Below are positions 50,610-60,262 of a stretch of DNA of 64,000 nt, in pieces. The position numbers and the translations under genes are program-made. The stretch is taken from NCBI RefSeq assembly GCF_000023785.1, contig NC_012982.1, forward strand, positions 310,001 through 374,000. The letters run 5' to 3'. How positions within the stretch are numbered: position 1 is the stretch's first letter; each line of letters begins with the position of its first letter. A model generated the notes under the pieces. The model was not told the DNA's origin, did not search any database, and saw only the letters and a list, made by a program, of their open reading frames with translations. This stretch comes from Hirschia baltica ATCC 49814. Its GTDB lineage: Bacteria > Pseudomonadota > Alphaproteobacteria > Caulobacterales > Hyphomonadaceae.

Positions 50610-53600
50610 TTATTCAGCCGGGACTGCTAAGCCCTCTGCATCTGCATCACCAGAAATGTCGAGTGTCTCTTCATCAAATGTGTGGCCAATCGGTTGATAT
50701 TTCTTGCCTTTAAAGATTCGCGCAGAGATACGGCCGATTTCGACACCAATTGCATACAAGGATGGCACAAGAAGTAGGCTGAGGAAGAGAGCGAAGATCA
50801 CAGCGCACCCAAGCGAGACAACCATTGGCTTTAGGAATTGTGCCTGCATGGAGCGATCCATTATCATCGGCAAAATACCGATGAATGTTGTGATGGACGT
50901 TAACAAGATGGGACGGAAACGGGACACACCTGATTCTACTATCGCCTGAAATGCGCCCACTCCGTGCTCTCTCCGTTTATTGAGGTAGTCAATCAGCACG
51001 AGGTTATCATTGATGACGACACCGGCTGCTGCCGCGATCCCAAAGATGGAGAACATCGCCATGGGTACACCCAAAAGGGCATGCCCAAATACAGCACCCG
51101 CAAATCCAAATGGAATAGCTGACATGATGAGGAGCGGTTGTGAGTAGGATTTGAAAGCAATCGCTAGCAAACAATACATCATAAAGAACGCACCAAGCTG
51201 AAGACCAATGATTTCTTGGAAGAACTCAGCTTCACGTTCTGCTGAACCAAGTGCTCCAGACGTCAGGCCAGGATATTTTTCTTGCAAACTTGGCATGAAG
51301 TCCTTGTTGACGGCTTGAATGATTTCGCGCTGCGCTTCTCCAGCAACTTCGGCAAATACGGACACTGAACGCTGGCGTTCACGGCGTAAAATGCGGTTTA
51401 TTCCTGGTGCAAACTCGATTTCGGCAACTTCCATAAGTGGAATTTCGCGGCCATCGGCTGTGCGAATACGGAATTGATCCAAACTATCAAGGGAACGGCG
51501 TGCCTCTTGAGGGAGTTTCACCATTACGCGAACATCATCACCGTCACGGGGTAGACGTTGGGCTTCAATCCCGTAATAAGCCTGACGTACCTGACTAGAG
51601 ACGTCACGTAATGTTAGTCCAAGACTTTCAGCACCCGGTTTCATCGTTAGACGAATTTCTTGAGCAGCGGCTGAAAAATTGTCTCCTACATTATAAGCTT
51701 GGGCATAAGTTCCCAAATGGGTGCGTAATTCATCGGCAGCTTTACGAAGAACGTCTAAGTCGGGGTGGTTCAGAGCAAAACGTAGCCGTGGGTCATTATC
51801 ATTGAATGAGAATGCAAACTGGGCATCTTCAGCGTCCGGAATATCCCCAGTAAGATCACGAAGTTCTTCTGCTAGTGCTTTGGTTGAAACAGTACGTGGC
51901 CTAATCTCGGGAGCGGCAAGCCCGATCCAAGACATGACTTCACCTTCTGAAGCAACAATAGATGCATCACGGACGATATCGAAATCGAGTTCACTCCATT
52001 TTTCGTTTTGGCTGTCTTTCAACGCCTGAATACCTGCATTTAGCTGTGCGCGAACCTGATCGACACGGCTGAATGGCGTGCCATCGGGCATTTCGATCTG
52101 TACGAATATGAAATCACCTTCTGTTTCAGGATCGAATTTGAAGGGGACATATCCGTGCTGAACAAGACCAAGTGCAAACATGAATAAAGCAATGAAAGCA
52201 GCTGCTGTTGCATAGCGCATTTTAATCGCAAATTTCAAAATCGGCATGTAAATTGTGCGGGCGACCCAAAGCAGGCTGTCAGCAATAATACGTTGGAAGC
52301 GTGTGAATTTTGCCCCTATTCTGGATTTAAGGGATTCGCCACCTTCGGTTTTTTGTTTCTTCAAATGTGCAAGATGAGCGGGCAGAATGAGGAAAGCTTC
52401 AACCAATGAGAATGTTAGGGCGGCAATCACCGTTAAGGTGAAGTTTTGTGTAAATTGACGCGCTCCGCCAGAAATCATAGCCCAAGGCGCGAAAGCAATC
52501 ATTGTTGTGATAACACCAAACAGTACAGGCTTGGCGACCGCTTTTGCACCATGTATGGCCGCTTCAACACCTTCTCGGCGTCCGCTTTCTACTTCGGTGT
52601 GAATGCTTTCACCAATTACAATTGCATCATCGACGACAACTCCAATCACCAGCAAACAGGCAAAGAGTGATAGAATGTTGAGAGATACGCCCATCATGGG
52701 GAGTAGGAAGAAGCCACCGGCAAACGCCGTCATAATTCCAGCCGCAACCCAAAACGCCACGATAGGACGCAAGAACAGCAATAGGACAATAAGAACAAGT
52801 ATTGTTCCAGTAATGGCAGAGTTGGTTATGATTGATATCAACTTGCTCATAAAGTCATGGTCTGACCATAACAAATTTAGAGTGATTGATTCTGGGAGAG
52901 TTTCGTTTTTCTCTTCCATGTACTGCTTCAGCGCTTTTGAATACTGAGGCAAGTTCATTTTTTCTGTTTGACGCATCATAATGAAAGCAGCTTTTTTGCC
53001 TTCAAAAGATGTTTGTAAGTCAGCATCGACAAAACCATCAATAACGCGTGCTACATCTCCTACACGGATAACGCCGCCATTTGCAGTTTGTTTGACAATA
53101 AGATTGTTAAACTGGTCTGCAGTATCAGCGAGGTTACGTGTCTGGATAGATACATTGCCCGTGTCAGTGCGGACTTGGCCGCCGCTTCCATTGATGGAAC
53201 TGCTTTGTACAGCGGACGCAATATCACTAAAAGTGAGTCCGTACTGACGCATAGCCGATTCCGAGACTTCAATCGTGACTTCTTCTGATAAAGTACCTTG
53301 AACTCTTGCCAATTCACCACCGGGAATACGTGCAATCTCATCACGGATTTCATCTGTAATATGCTTGAGTTCGCGTGTGCCGATATCACCAGCGACAACC
53401 AGACCGAAATATTCGTTATTTTGTTTCCACTGCTGTACCTGAGGTCTGTATGCAGAAGGGGGGAGGTTGTTGATGGAATCTACACGTAGCTTGATTTCAT
53501 CAAGGAATTTTTGTGTATCCACCGAATTTAGTGCTGCGATGTTGACTGTTCCACCGTCTTCATAGGCAATGGATGTGATGCGATCGATACCGTCGACATC

Positions 53601-53819
53601 TGATACAGCTTCTTCAAGGCGCAAAACAAGCTGCTCCTCAGCATCCTGAGGGGAAGCGCCAGGCCAAGCAATCGTTACAGATACACCTGCAAATTCACCG
53701 CCGGGAAACACTTCTTGTTCAAGGCGTGAGAAACCAAATAGCCCGCCGACAATACAACAAATCATCAGCAAATTGGCGGCAACTGAGTTGCGTGCCCAAA
53801 AGGATATTATGTCACCCAT
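50610..53819 (-). CDS. RND efflux pump inner-membrane permease
   Basis: 1069 residues, typical AcrB-like topology with twelve membrane helices and two large periplasmic loops. The proton-relay aspartates are visible in GVVVDDAIVIGES (~residue 395); the second half has FGIAAAAGVVINDNLVLIDYLN. SITTFIGILPMI and a QAQF segment near the end are also typical. It exports substrates by proton antiport together with the adaptor and outer membrane channel encoded immediately upstream. Its ATG overlaps the adaptor stop codon (TAATG), so translation is coupled. Belongs to the acriflavin-resistance group; substrates unknown. Confidence 0.95.
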   Translation of the reverse strand: MGDIISFWARNSVAANLLMICCIVGGLFGFSRLEQEVFPGGEFAGVSVTIAWPGASPQDAEEQLVLRLEEAVSDVDGIDRITSIAYEDGGTVNIAALNSVDTQKFLDEIKLRVDSINNLPPSAYRPQVQQWKQNNEYFGLVVAGDIGTRELKHITDEIRDEIARIPGGELARVQGTLSEEVTIEVSESAMRQYGLTFSDIASAVQSSSINGSGGQVRTDTGNVSIQTRNLADTADQFNNLIVKQTANGGVIRVGDVARVIDGFVDADLQTSFEGKKAAFIMMRQTEKMNLPQYSKALKQYMEEKNETLPESITLNLLWSDHDFMSKLISIITNSAITGTILVLIVLLLFLRPIVAFWVAAGIMTAFAGGFFLLPMMGVSLNILSLFACLLVIGVVVDDAIVIGESIHTEVESGRREGVEAAIHGAKAVAKPVLFGVITTMIAFAPWAMISGGARQFTQNFTLTVIAALTFSLVEAFLILPAHLAHLKKQKTEGGESLKSRIGAKFTRFQRIIADSLLWVARTIYMPILKFAIKMRYATAAAFIALFMFALGLVQHGYVPFKFDPETEGDFIFVQIEMPDGTPFSRVDQVRAQLNAGIQALKDSQNEKWSELDFDIVRDASIVASEGEVMSWIGLAAPEIRPRTVSTKALAEELRDLTGDIPDAEDAQFAFSFNDNDPRLRFALNHPDLDVLRKAADELRTHLGTYAQAYNVGDNFSAAAQEIRLTMKPGAESLGLTLRDVSSQVRQAYYGIEAQRLPRDGDDVRVMVKLPQEARRSLDSLDQFRIRTADGREIPLMEVAEIEFAPGINRILRRERQRSVSVFAEVAGEAQREIIQAVNKDFMPSLQEKYPGLTSGALGSAEREAEFFQEIIGLQLGAFFMMYCLLAIAFKSYSQPLLIMSAIPFGFAGAVFGHALLGVPMAMFSIFGIAAAAGVVINDNLVLIDYLNKRREHGVGAFQAIVESGVSRFRPILLTSITTFIGILPMIMDRSMQAQFLKPMVVSLGCAVIFALFLSLLLVPSLYAIGVEIGRISARIFKGKKYQPIGHTFDEETLDISGDADAEGLAVPAE

Positions 53820-55321
53820 TAGTTTGCTCCAACGTTAGAATCTTTAGTATCGGCGGCAAGTGCAAGCGTCTCTTCCGTTTCTGATGGAGCTTGAGATGTT
53901 GCGTCGGCATTGAATGTACGCACACGCATGCCTGTCATCGCAGCTTGTACCGGTGAAATAATAACACGTTCGCCGTCGCTTAAACCTGCTTCAATATACA
54001 CAAACTCTTTCGTTGAGCGGAGCACATCCACTGTCCGTATTTCGAGTGTTTGAACGATTTGAGTTTTTGCGTCTGGTTCTTTTTTTGCAGCACCGTTTTT
54101 CGCTTTTTCAGCATCTTGTTTTTTGTTTTCTTGAGCAATTTTTTCGTATTTTGCGTTGATGTCCGCTATTTTCTTGTCGATTGCATCAGCAGGAATATCA
54201 TATCCCAGCTCTGTTTTTGTGCGCTCTACAGATTTGCGTGCCTCAGCAATTTCATGTTGTTTTTCATTTTCCAGACGGGTTTCGCGGTCTTCTATCTCTT
54301 CTTCAGTTTCCTGAATGACATAGACAGTGTCTAATCCACGTAGTGCGGCCCGTGGTGCACGGATAACATCAGTGAGGACACGCCCTTCGATGTTAGCTGA
54401 AACGAACAGGCCGGGGGCTAAAGGCGTGTCTCCATCTGCACCTTCTCCAAATGGATCATTGACTTGAGCAAAGATAGAGACAAGGCGGGTGCGTGAGTCA
54501 ATTGAAGCACCTGTACGCGTTACATATCCTGCCCAATTGCGTGGCTTTCCGCCAACATCCGCAGTGAAAGATACTTTAGGGCCAAGTGAAGATTTAGAAG
54601 CATTGAATGCGATTGGGAGACCAAGGTCACCCATTTCGTCATTTGGAATGGCTAGCTCAACCTCCACTGCATCTTTCGCAAATACGACACCGACTGGCGT
54701 TCCTGGAGATACAAATTGTCCCAACTCAACATTTTTCTGTTCAACAAGCCCATCAAATGGCGCGCGCACTTCAGTACGTTGAAGTTGGAGATCAGCATCT
54801 TCAGCCTGTGCTTCAGCGGCAGCTAGGGCAGCACGTGCTTCGGCAAGTTGTGGTTCACGTAGAGCAAGTGGGCTTGGGTTTTCTATTCCGAGCTCTTTGA
54901 GTTCAGTTTTGGCAACTTCCGCCTGCGCCATAACTGTGGCTAAGGCTTGACGCGCGCTGGCTACAGTTGAATCCGCACGGACTGCGGATAAGCGATAGTC
55001 TGCATCTTCCAGACGGATCAGCACTTCGCCGCGTTTGACAAAACCACCATTTTCAAGGTTTGGAGACACATATTTTACGCGTCCAGACACTTGCGGTGAC
55101 AGCTGAACCTGACGTTTGGGTTTGACAACGCCTTGTGCTTCCACGGAAAGAGAAACATTCGCCAGAACGGCTGGTTCGGATAACACAGCCAGACCAATAG
55201 GGCCGCGATCTTTAACTTCGGGAGGCGGTTTCATGGCACCAAGGGTGCCTTGAGCGACAACTCCAACACCTAAAAGAGCGACGGGTATGACAACAAATTT
55301 GACGATAGTTGTTATTTTCAT
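53819..55321 (-). CDS. RND efflux periplasmic adaptor with a long charged insert
   Basis: 500 residues, longer than the usual 350-420. Standard parts are recognisable: N-terminal membrane anchor (~residues 5-28), RQVQLSPQVSGRVKYV barrel-lipoyl region, an alpha-hairpin (~100-185), QRTEVRAPFDGLVEQKNVELGQFVSPG and the VIRAPRAALRGLDTVYVI strand. At ~residues 337-421 there is a highly charged Glu/Lys-rich segment predicted as coiled coil, between the beta-barrel and the membrane-proximal domain where most adaptors have a short turn. Second gene of the operon, five bases after the channel gene. Confidence 0.9.
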   Translation of the reverse strand: MKITTIVKFVVIPVALLGVGVVAQGTLGAMKPPPEVKDRGPIGLAVLSEPAVLANVSLSVEAQGVVKPKRQVQLSPQVSGRVKYVSPNLENGGFVKRGEVLIRLEDADYRLSAVRADSTVASARQALATVMAQAEVAKTELKELGIENPSPLALREPQLAEARAALAAAEAQAEDADLQLQRTEVRAPFDGLVEQKNVELGQFVSPGTPVGVVFAKDAVEVELAIPNDEMGDLGLPIAFNASKSSLGPKVSFTADVGGKPRNWAGYVTRTGASIDSRTRLVSIFAQVNDPFGEGADGDTPLAPGLFVSANIEGRVLTDVIRAPRAALRGLDTVYVIQETEEEIEDRETRLENEKQHEIAEARKSVERTKTELGYDIPADAIDKKIADINAKYEKIAQENKKQDAEKAKNGAAKKEPDAKTQIVQTLEIRTVDVLRSTKEFVYIEAGLSDGERVIISPVQAAMTGMRVRTFNADATSQAPSETEETLALAADTKDSNVGAN

Positions 55322-55325
55322 TGTT

Positions 55326-56717
55326 TTAGCTTCCTGCAGGGGCGTTGATCACTGGCGCGTCTCCGCCGCCCAACGCAAGGTGATAATTAATACGGTTGAT
55401 GCCGCGAGATGCGCGCGCAGCGATAAGCTGGCTCTTCGCACTGATGCGGCGGGTTTGGGCATTGATAAGATCAAATATTGAAATCAGGCCCTGTTGATAT
55501 TGTCGTTCAGCGATGACCTCAGCTGCTTGGGCTTCTTCCATGGCTATTTGCAATGCATATTCTTGTTGTTCTAGTGAAAGATCGGCTGAGCGTGCGCCTT
55601 CCACTTCTTGCCATGCAGCAAGCACAACACTCGCATAATTGGCGGCTGCAGCTTCAGCATTTAATCGTGCAGATTTTGCTTGATTAGCTAGTTTCCCACC
55701 ATTGAAGATTGGGGATGCAATGTTTGCTAGGACGCGACCGGCAAGTTGATCTACGTCAAGTAAATCACCTATTTCAGTGGTTTCTATTGTGCCTGAAGCT
55801 GAAAGGCTCAGTGAGGGGCGCATTGCGATTCTGGCCAGATCTGCTCTTAAACCAGCCGCAGCCATACGCGCTTCAGATGCTGCAACATCTGGGCGGCGGG
55901 CAAGAAGGTCCATCGGTGAGATGTTTGCATCAGCCATAGGACCTAAAGTTGGTGGTGTTTCTGGCGCATTTATTTCAGCGGCTGGATAACGACCAAGTAA
56001 AACTTCTAGTGCACGTGCTGAATCTGATACGTCTAGTTGTGCGCGTGCAATGGAAGATTCTGCGCTGGCTTCAGCGGAGCGAGCTAGTCTTACATCTAAT
56101 GTCGTTGCGAGACCTGTTCCGACACGGCGTTCGGTTAATTCTCTGGCGCGCTTTCTGGCGGCAAGTTCATCTTCTGCCAAGGTCAATTGAGCGCGTGAAT
56201 TGGATAGGCTTATCCATGCATTTGCTGTGCGCCCAGCTATAGAGAGGCGTAAATCATCTAGGTCAGCTTGGCTCGCATTGAAATCTTCATCAGAAGCGGA
56301 AATCCGTTTGGAAACCTGTCCCCAAAGATCAACTTCCCAGCTTGTTGTAAGGGAAATGGAAGCAGTGTCAGATTCAGTTTGTCCTAAGCCCACGCGTCCT
56401 AGAGTCGAGGACGCTGAAAGGTCGGGCAATCTGTCACCGCGAGCTGCGCGTGATGTTGCATATGTTGCGCTAGCTCTAGCGCGGGCTGCCAATAAGCTTG
56501 GATTGGCTTGGATGGCTTCCTTAATCAGACCATTCATAACGTCTGAATCAAATTGGGTTGTCCAATCAGATTGTGAGGCTGGAGAAGGAAGTGTTACAGC
56601 CCACTCATTTGGAATGGAAGTTGTCGCTAAAGTGTAATCAGTCGCAATATCGCCACCACCTATACTGGCGCAGCCGCTGGCCAAGATTGCAATTGCTGAC
56701 GCTGAGTAATGTTTCAT
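55326..56717 (-). CDS. NodT/OprM-type outer membrane efflux channel
   Basis: 463 residues with a lipoprotein signal (AILASGCASIGG, Cys near residue 16). Two repeated outer-membrane-efflux halves are visible (NPSLLAARARASATYATSRAARGDRLP and RPDVAASEARMAAAGLRADLARIAMRPSLSL). The C-terminal ANQAKSARLNAEAAAANYASVVL and EYALQIAMEEAQAAE helices are also typical. First gene of the RND operon. It forms a TolC-like trimer. No regulator gene is adjacent; a PHO box lies beyond its start but faces phoR. Confidence 0.92.
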   Translation of the reverse strand: MKHYSASAIAILASGCASIGGGDIATDYTLATTSIPNEWAVTLPSPASQSDWTTQFDSDVMNGLIKEAIQANPSLLAARARASATYATSRAARGDRLPDLSASSTLGRVGLGQTESDTASISLTTSWEVDLWGQVSKRISASDEDFNASQADLDDLRLSIAGRTANAWISLSNSRAQLTLAEDELAARKRARELTERRVGTGLATTLDVRLARSAEASAESSIARAQLDVSDSARALEVLLGRYPAAEINAPETPPTLGPMADANISPMDLLARRPDVAASEARMAAAGLRADLARIAMRPSLSLSASGTIETTEIGDLLDVDQLAGRVLANIASPIFNGGKLANQAKSARLNAEAAAANYASVVLAAWQEVEGARSADLSLEQQEYALQIAMEEAQAAEVIAERQYQQGLISIFDLINAQTRRISAKSQLIAARASRGINRINYHLALGGGDAPVINAPAGS

Positions 56718-56859
56718 GCGAATTGTTTTCCGTGTCTTTTAGAAAAGTGCTTGCGCTGGCAGCGCGAGTTTGAGCTATATATCTTTCAATATGTCACGAA
56801 AGTCAACAAATAATTATCGAAAAACAATAATTGCATGATTGGCAGACTTTTTTGTGCGT

Positions 56860-56877
56860 CTGACATTAAAGTGACAT
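56860..56877 (+). promoter_or_regulatory. PHO box upstream of phoR
   Basis: CTGACATTAAAGTGACAT consists of two 7-base direct repeats (CTGACAT and GTGACAT) with an exact 11-base period, as in the PhoB site consensus CTGTCAT-N4-CTGTCAT. It is 80 bases upstream of the phoR start and suggests autoregulation of phoR-phoU-phoB. Confidence 0.6.
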
Positions 56878-56957
56878 TACGTTTAGGATAAAATAGGATT
56901 GTCGCTGTAATTTTCGGCTTAATAGAAAGAAAAACTACATAACTTTGTCTTTGATGC

Positions 56958-58463
56958 ATGAATATTGCGTTGGAGCATGTCAGCTTAAGTGTTGAGAGAA
57001 TAAAAATAGCCGACTTGGCGGTTTTGAGGGAAAGAGAGCTGAAATTTAAGATGCTAATTGAGAGCTTGCGTGCGCAACGTGCGACTTTTATGTGGGTTTG
57101 CGGCACGGCTGTTATTGTGCTGGGGAGTTTGTATCTACTGGGTGAAGTACAATTGTTGCCGGCATTAATAGGTATTGGTGCTTTTGTGGCAGTGGTCGTG
57201 GGACGAAGTGTGATTACGCACTATCTTGGTCGTGAAGAATTGCCAGATACTCTTAAACATAGCGGTGAATTGACCAATAAAGAATTCCGTTCTGTTCTTG
57301 TTAAAGCAATGACTGAGCCGTGTATTTTTGTAAATCCTGAAGGGCGTGTTGAGGTTGCTAATGAAGCAGCGCGTCAGAATTTTAGGTTCCGTGGTGAAAT
57401 GCCAATCCTGTCTTCTGTCGTGCGCCGGCCTGAAATGTTGGGTGCTGTTGAAGATGCACTTAGTGAAAAAGAACCACAGGATTTTGCCTTTGTTGAACGT
57501 GGAGAATATGATCGCACATATGCGTGTGTGGCTGCTCCTGTCAAAACAAATTCTGGGCTTGGTGTACTGATTACAATGGAAGATCTGACAGCTGTTAAGC
57601 GTGCGGAATTGGCCCGTGCAGACTTCCTCGCGAATGCAAGCCACGAACTTAGAACACCGCTGACATCTTTGGCTGGATTTATAGAAACCATGCGTGGGCC
57701 TGCAAAAGATGACCGCGAAGCATGGGATCATTTCCTTGAAATTATGGAAGGGCAAGCTGAGCGGATGCGTCGCTTGATCAATGACTTGCTATCTCTATCT
57801 AGGATTGAGTTGAGTGAGCATAGGCGTCCGTCAACGAATGCGGATCTGGCTGCTGTTGTTAGTGAGGTGGGGGCCGCTTTATTACCTGTTGCTGATGGTC
57901 AGCAGGTGAAAATAAACATTACAGGGCAGGCCAATGGAATTGAAGTGATGGGGGTGCGTGATGAACTGGCCCAAGTTGCTCAAAATCTCATAGACAATGC
58001 GATTAAATATTCCGAACCTGATGATGTGGTTGAAGTTGAGGTGCTGACAGGGCTGAGCCAAGACGAAGCATTGGAAAAAGCAGGGCGACGTATGGATGGC
58101 GCGGCGCAATTTTCTATCACGAATAGTTTGGGTGGCGCGGCGACAAAATATGCCGTTTTACGTGTGCGCGATAATGGTCCGGGGATGGACCGTAAATATT
58201 TGCCGCGTCTATCTGAGCGTTTCTATCGCATTGATCCTGGTCGTGGCCTTAAAAAAGGGACAGGTCTTGGGCTAGCTATTGTAAAGCACATTATGAACCG
58301 GCATCGCGGCGCATTTCTTGTCGAGAGTGAGCTGGGTGTAGGAACGGCGTTTGGGGTATTGTTTCCGCTTTCGCATGAAGACAAGGAATTGTCTGATTTG
58401 GATCAATTGCTGGAAGAGCGTGCCTTTCGTAAAAATGTGCCCAAGGAAGCGACAGGAAGCTAA
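56958..58463 (+). CDS. phoR: Phosphate regulon sensor histidine kinase PhoR
   Basis: 501 residues from ATG at 56958; an ATG at 57051 is equally possible since neither has a clear ribosome site. Two membrane helices (~residues 47-85), a PAS-like domain (PCIFVNPEGRVEVANEAARQNF), then HisKA with phospho-His in ANASHELRTPLTSLAGF (~residue 225) and an ATPase domain with NLIDNAIKYSE, VRDNGPGMDRKYLPRLSERFYR and GTGLGLAIVKHIMNRH. The PhoB-type regulator in the same locus supports PhoR. It should sense phosphate status through PhoU and the Pst transporter, which is not encoded next to it. Confidence 0.9.
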   Translation: MNIALEHVSLSVERIKIADLAVLRERELKFKMLIESLRAQRATFMWVCGTAVIVLGSLYLLGEVQLLPALIGIGAFVAVVVGRSVITHYLGREELPDTLKHSGELTNKEFRSVLVKAMTEPCIFVNPEGRVEVANEAARQNFRFRGEMPILSSVVRRPEMLGAVEDALSEKEPQDFAFVERGEYDRTYACVAAPVKTNSGLGVLITMEDLTAVKRAELARADFLANASHELRTPLTSLAGFIETMRGPAKDDREAWDHFLEIMEGQAERMRRLINDLLSLSRIELSEHRRPSTNADLAAVVSEVGAALLPVADGQQVKINITGQANGIEVMGVRDELAQVAQNLIDNAIKYSEPDDVVEVEVLTGLSQDEALEKAGRRMDGAAQFSITNSLGGAATKYAVLRVRDNGPGMDRKYLPRLSERFYRIDPGRGLKKGTGLGLAIVKHIMNRHRGAFLVESELGVGTAFGVLFPLSHEDKELSDLDQLLEERAFRKNVPKEATGS

Positions 58464-58720
58464 TTCCTTTTGCTGGCATTTAACATATAATCGCTTTGTT
58501 CATTATCTGGCATTCAAATGAACGTTTACGGACGTGTTTTCCGTGTTAACGCGTTAATGCAACAAAACCGTCGCAAAAACATGGTAACGCGATCTTGAAT
58601 TATGTGGTCGTAAATTCTCAGTGTACTGAATTTGTTGTCCCTGATGGGGGTGATCGAAAGTCGACTGAAGTGCGATGTTGAGGTTTGGATTTAGCGCGGC
58701 AAGCATGTATTAAGGGTGTT

Positions 58721-59404
58721 ATGAATAGCCAAACTGTATTAAATATCTCCAATGAATTGGAGCTGCTCACAGGCGAATTGTCAGGCATGGGTGGTCTTGT
58801 TGAAGACATGCTCAGTGATGCGCTATCGGCTGTGATTACCTATGATGTCGAATTGGCACTTGAAGTTGTTGATAGAGACGCACAGCTAGATTTGCTTAAA
58901 TCGAAGGTAGAACGCAGTATTTTTGATCTGATTGAGCGCAGACAGCTCAAAGGACAGAATTTACGTCAGGCTCTCGCAGGCATGAAGGTCGCGGTTGAAT
59001 TGCGCCGTATCGGAAATCTGGCTCGCAGCATTGCTAAACGCACCTCCCACCTAAAAGATTATGAGCGTTCAGATCAGACCAAATCACTTGCACGGATGGG
59101 GCGGCTGGTTTCATCTCAATTGAAACGCGTTCTGGATGCTTATAGCGAGCAGGATATTGAAACTGCTCTTGATGTGCGTGAACGTGATGAGGAAGTAGAC
59201 GAATTTTACAATTCAATCTTCCGTATCATGGTGACGTATATGATAGAAGATGGTCGTAAAATTGGTGCGTGTGCGCACTTTATGTTTATGGCCAAGAAAC
59301 TTGAGCGCGCTGGTGATCATTGTTCTCAGATAGCTGAAATTATTCACTATTCTGAAACGGGTGACTATCCAGCGACCGAAAGGCCGACAATAGATGACGT
59401 ATAA
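58721..59404 (+). CDS. phoU: Phosphate signalling protein PhoU
   Basis: 227 residues from the ATG at 58721 (AAGGG six bases upstream). All-helical with two PhoU repeats; conserved acidic metal-binding stretches are visible (DALSAVITYDVELALEVVDRD and DERDEEVDEF-like RERDEEVDEFYN, ~residues 155-170) and AKKLERAGDHCSQIAEI near the C-terminus. It damps PhoR signalling in phosphate-rich cells. Its end overlaps the phoB start by 11 bases. A 257-base gap separates it from phoR. Confidence 0.92.
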   Translation: MNSQTVLNISNELELLTGELSGMGGLVEDMLSDALSAVITYDVELALEVVDRDAQLDLLKSKVERSIFDLIERRQLKGQNLRQALAGMKVAVELRRIGNLARSIAKRTSHLKDYERSDQTKSLARMGRLVSSQLKRVLDAYSEQDIETALDVRERDEEVDEFYNSIFRIMVTYMIEDGRKIGACAHFMFMAKKLERAGDHCSQIAEIIHYSETGDYPATERPTIDDV

Positions 59405-60140
59405 TTTTAACGAGACTCCAAAAGCTTCTGGGAATAAGCATTCTTCTACAACGCCTTATGCTTTGATTGTTGAAGATGAAGAGGCGCTAGTTCAATTGCT
59501 TCAATATAATCTGCAAAGTGAAGGTTATGAAGTTGGCGTTGCAATGGATGGTGAGATGGCGTTGCTTATGGTTGAAGAGCGCCAGCCAGATATTGTTCTG
59601 CTTGATTGGATGTTGCCAAAATTATCTGGTATCGAAGTTTGTCGTCGGTTGCGTAGTCGCGACACCACGGGAAATCTACCCATCATTATGTTGACGGCTC
59701 GCACAGAAGAGGCTGATCGTATACGCGGCCTAGATACGGGAGCAGATGATTATATCGTCAAGCCGTTTTCTATGACCGAGCTGAAAGCGCGTATCCGTGC
59801 GGTTATGCGCCGTATTCGACCTGGTTTAACAGAAGATAAAGTTGTGGTTGGTGATCTGGAAGTGGATCGGACGGCGCATAAAGTCGCGCGTGCTGGCCAG
59901 CAAGTTCACTTGGGCCCAACAGAGTTTCGTTTGCTAGATTATTTGATCCAGCACCCTGGGCGTGTTTTCTCGCGAGAGCGGTTATTGGATGCGGTCTGGG
60001 GCTCTGACATATATGTTGAGGCGCGAACTGTTGATGTGCATGTTGGGCGTTTGCGTAAGGCGTTGAAAATGGAGGGGTTAGTTGACCCTATTCGCACTGT
60101 GCGTTCTGCTGGCTATGCATTAAATGCGGGCGAAAAATAG
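59394..60140 (+). CDS. phoB: Phosphate regulon response regulator PhoB
   Basis: 248 residues, including a ~20-residue polar N-terminal extension before the receiver domain. Receiver: VEDEEA pocket (~27-32), phospho-Asp in IVLLDWMLPKLSG (~residue 72), IMLTART and DDYIVKPFS. The C-terminal winged helix has LGPTEFRLLDYLIQHPGRVFSRE and TVDVHVGRLRKALK, VRSAGYAL. Activates phosphate-starvation genes by binding PHO boxes. Start codon lies inside phoU, so translation is coupled. Strong terminator 56 bases downstream. Confidence 0.93.
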   Translation: MTYNFNETPKASGNKHSSTTPYALIVEDEEALVQLLQYNLQSEGYEVGVAMDGEMALLMVEERQPDIVLLDWMLPKLSGIEVCRRLRSRDTTGNLPIIMLTARTEEADRIRGLDTGADDYIVKPFSMTELKARIRAVMRRIRPGLTEDKVVVGDLEVDRTAHKVARAGQQVHLGPTEFRLLDYLIQHPGRVFSRERLLDAVWGSDIYVEARTVDVHVGRLRKALKMEGLVDPIRTVRSAGYALNAGEK

Positions 60141-60195
60141 CGCGTGTACATCGGGTGCTGAAAGCGCATATTGAAATTAGCTTTTATAAAAAAAT

Positions 60196-60236
60196 AAGCG
60201 GCGCTTCTGGGTGAAATTGAAGCGCCGCTTTTTATT
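60196..60236. terminator. Bidirectional terminator between phoB and gcrA
   Basis: Perfect 12-bp stem AAGCGGCGCTTC/GAAGCGCCGCTT with an 11-base loop, flanked by A/T runs on both strands. Confidence 0.85.
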
Positions 60237-60262
60237 AAGTTGGGTAAGATAGTTTGGGTGGA

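Noticed and set aside
56791-56810. Second PHO-box-like repeat (TGTCACGAAAGTCA) facing the efflux operon
   Set aside because: The half sites are 9 bases apart instead of 11 and only partly match the consensus.
57165-57755. Long open frame on the minus strand opposite phoR (196 codons)
   Set aside because: Fully inside the well-supported phoR coding region, no ribosome site or protein motif; cysteine- and histidine-rich translation typical of an antisense shadow.
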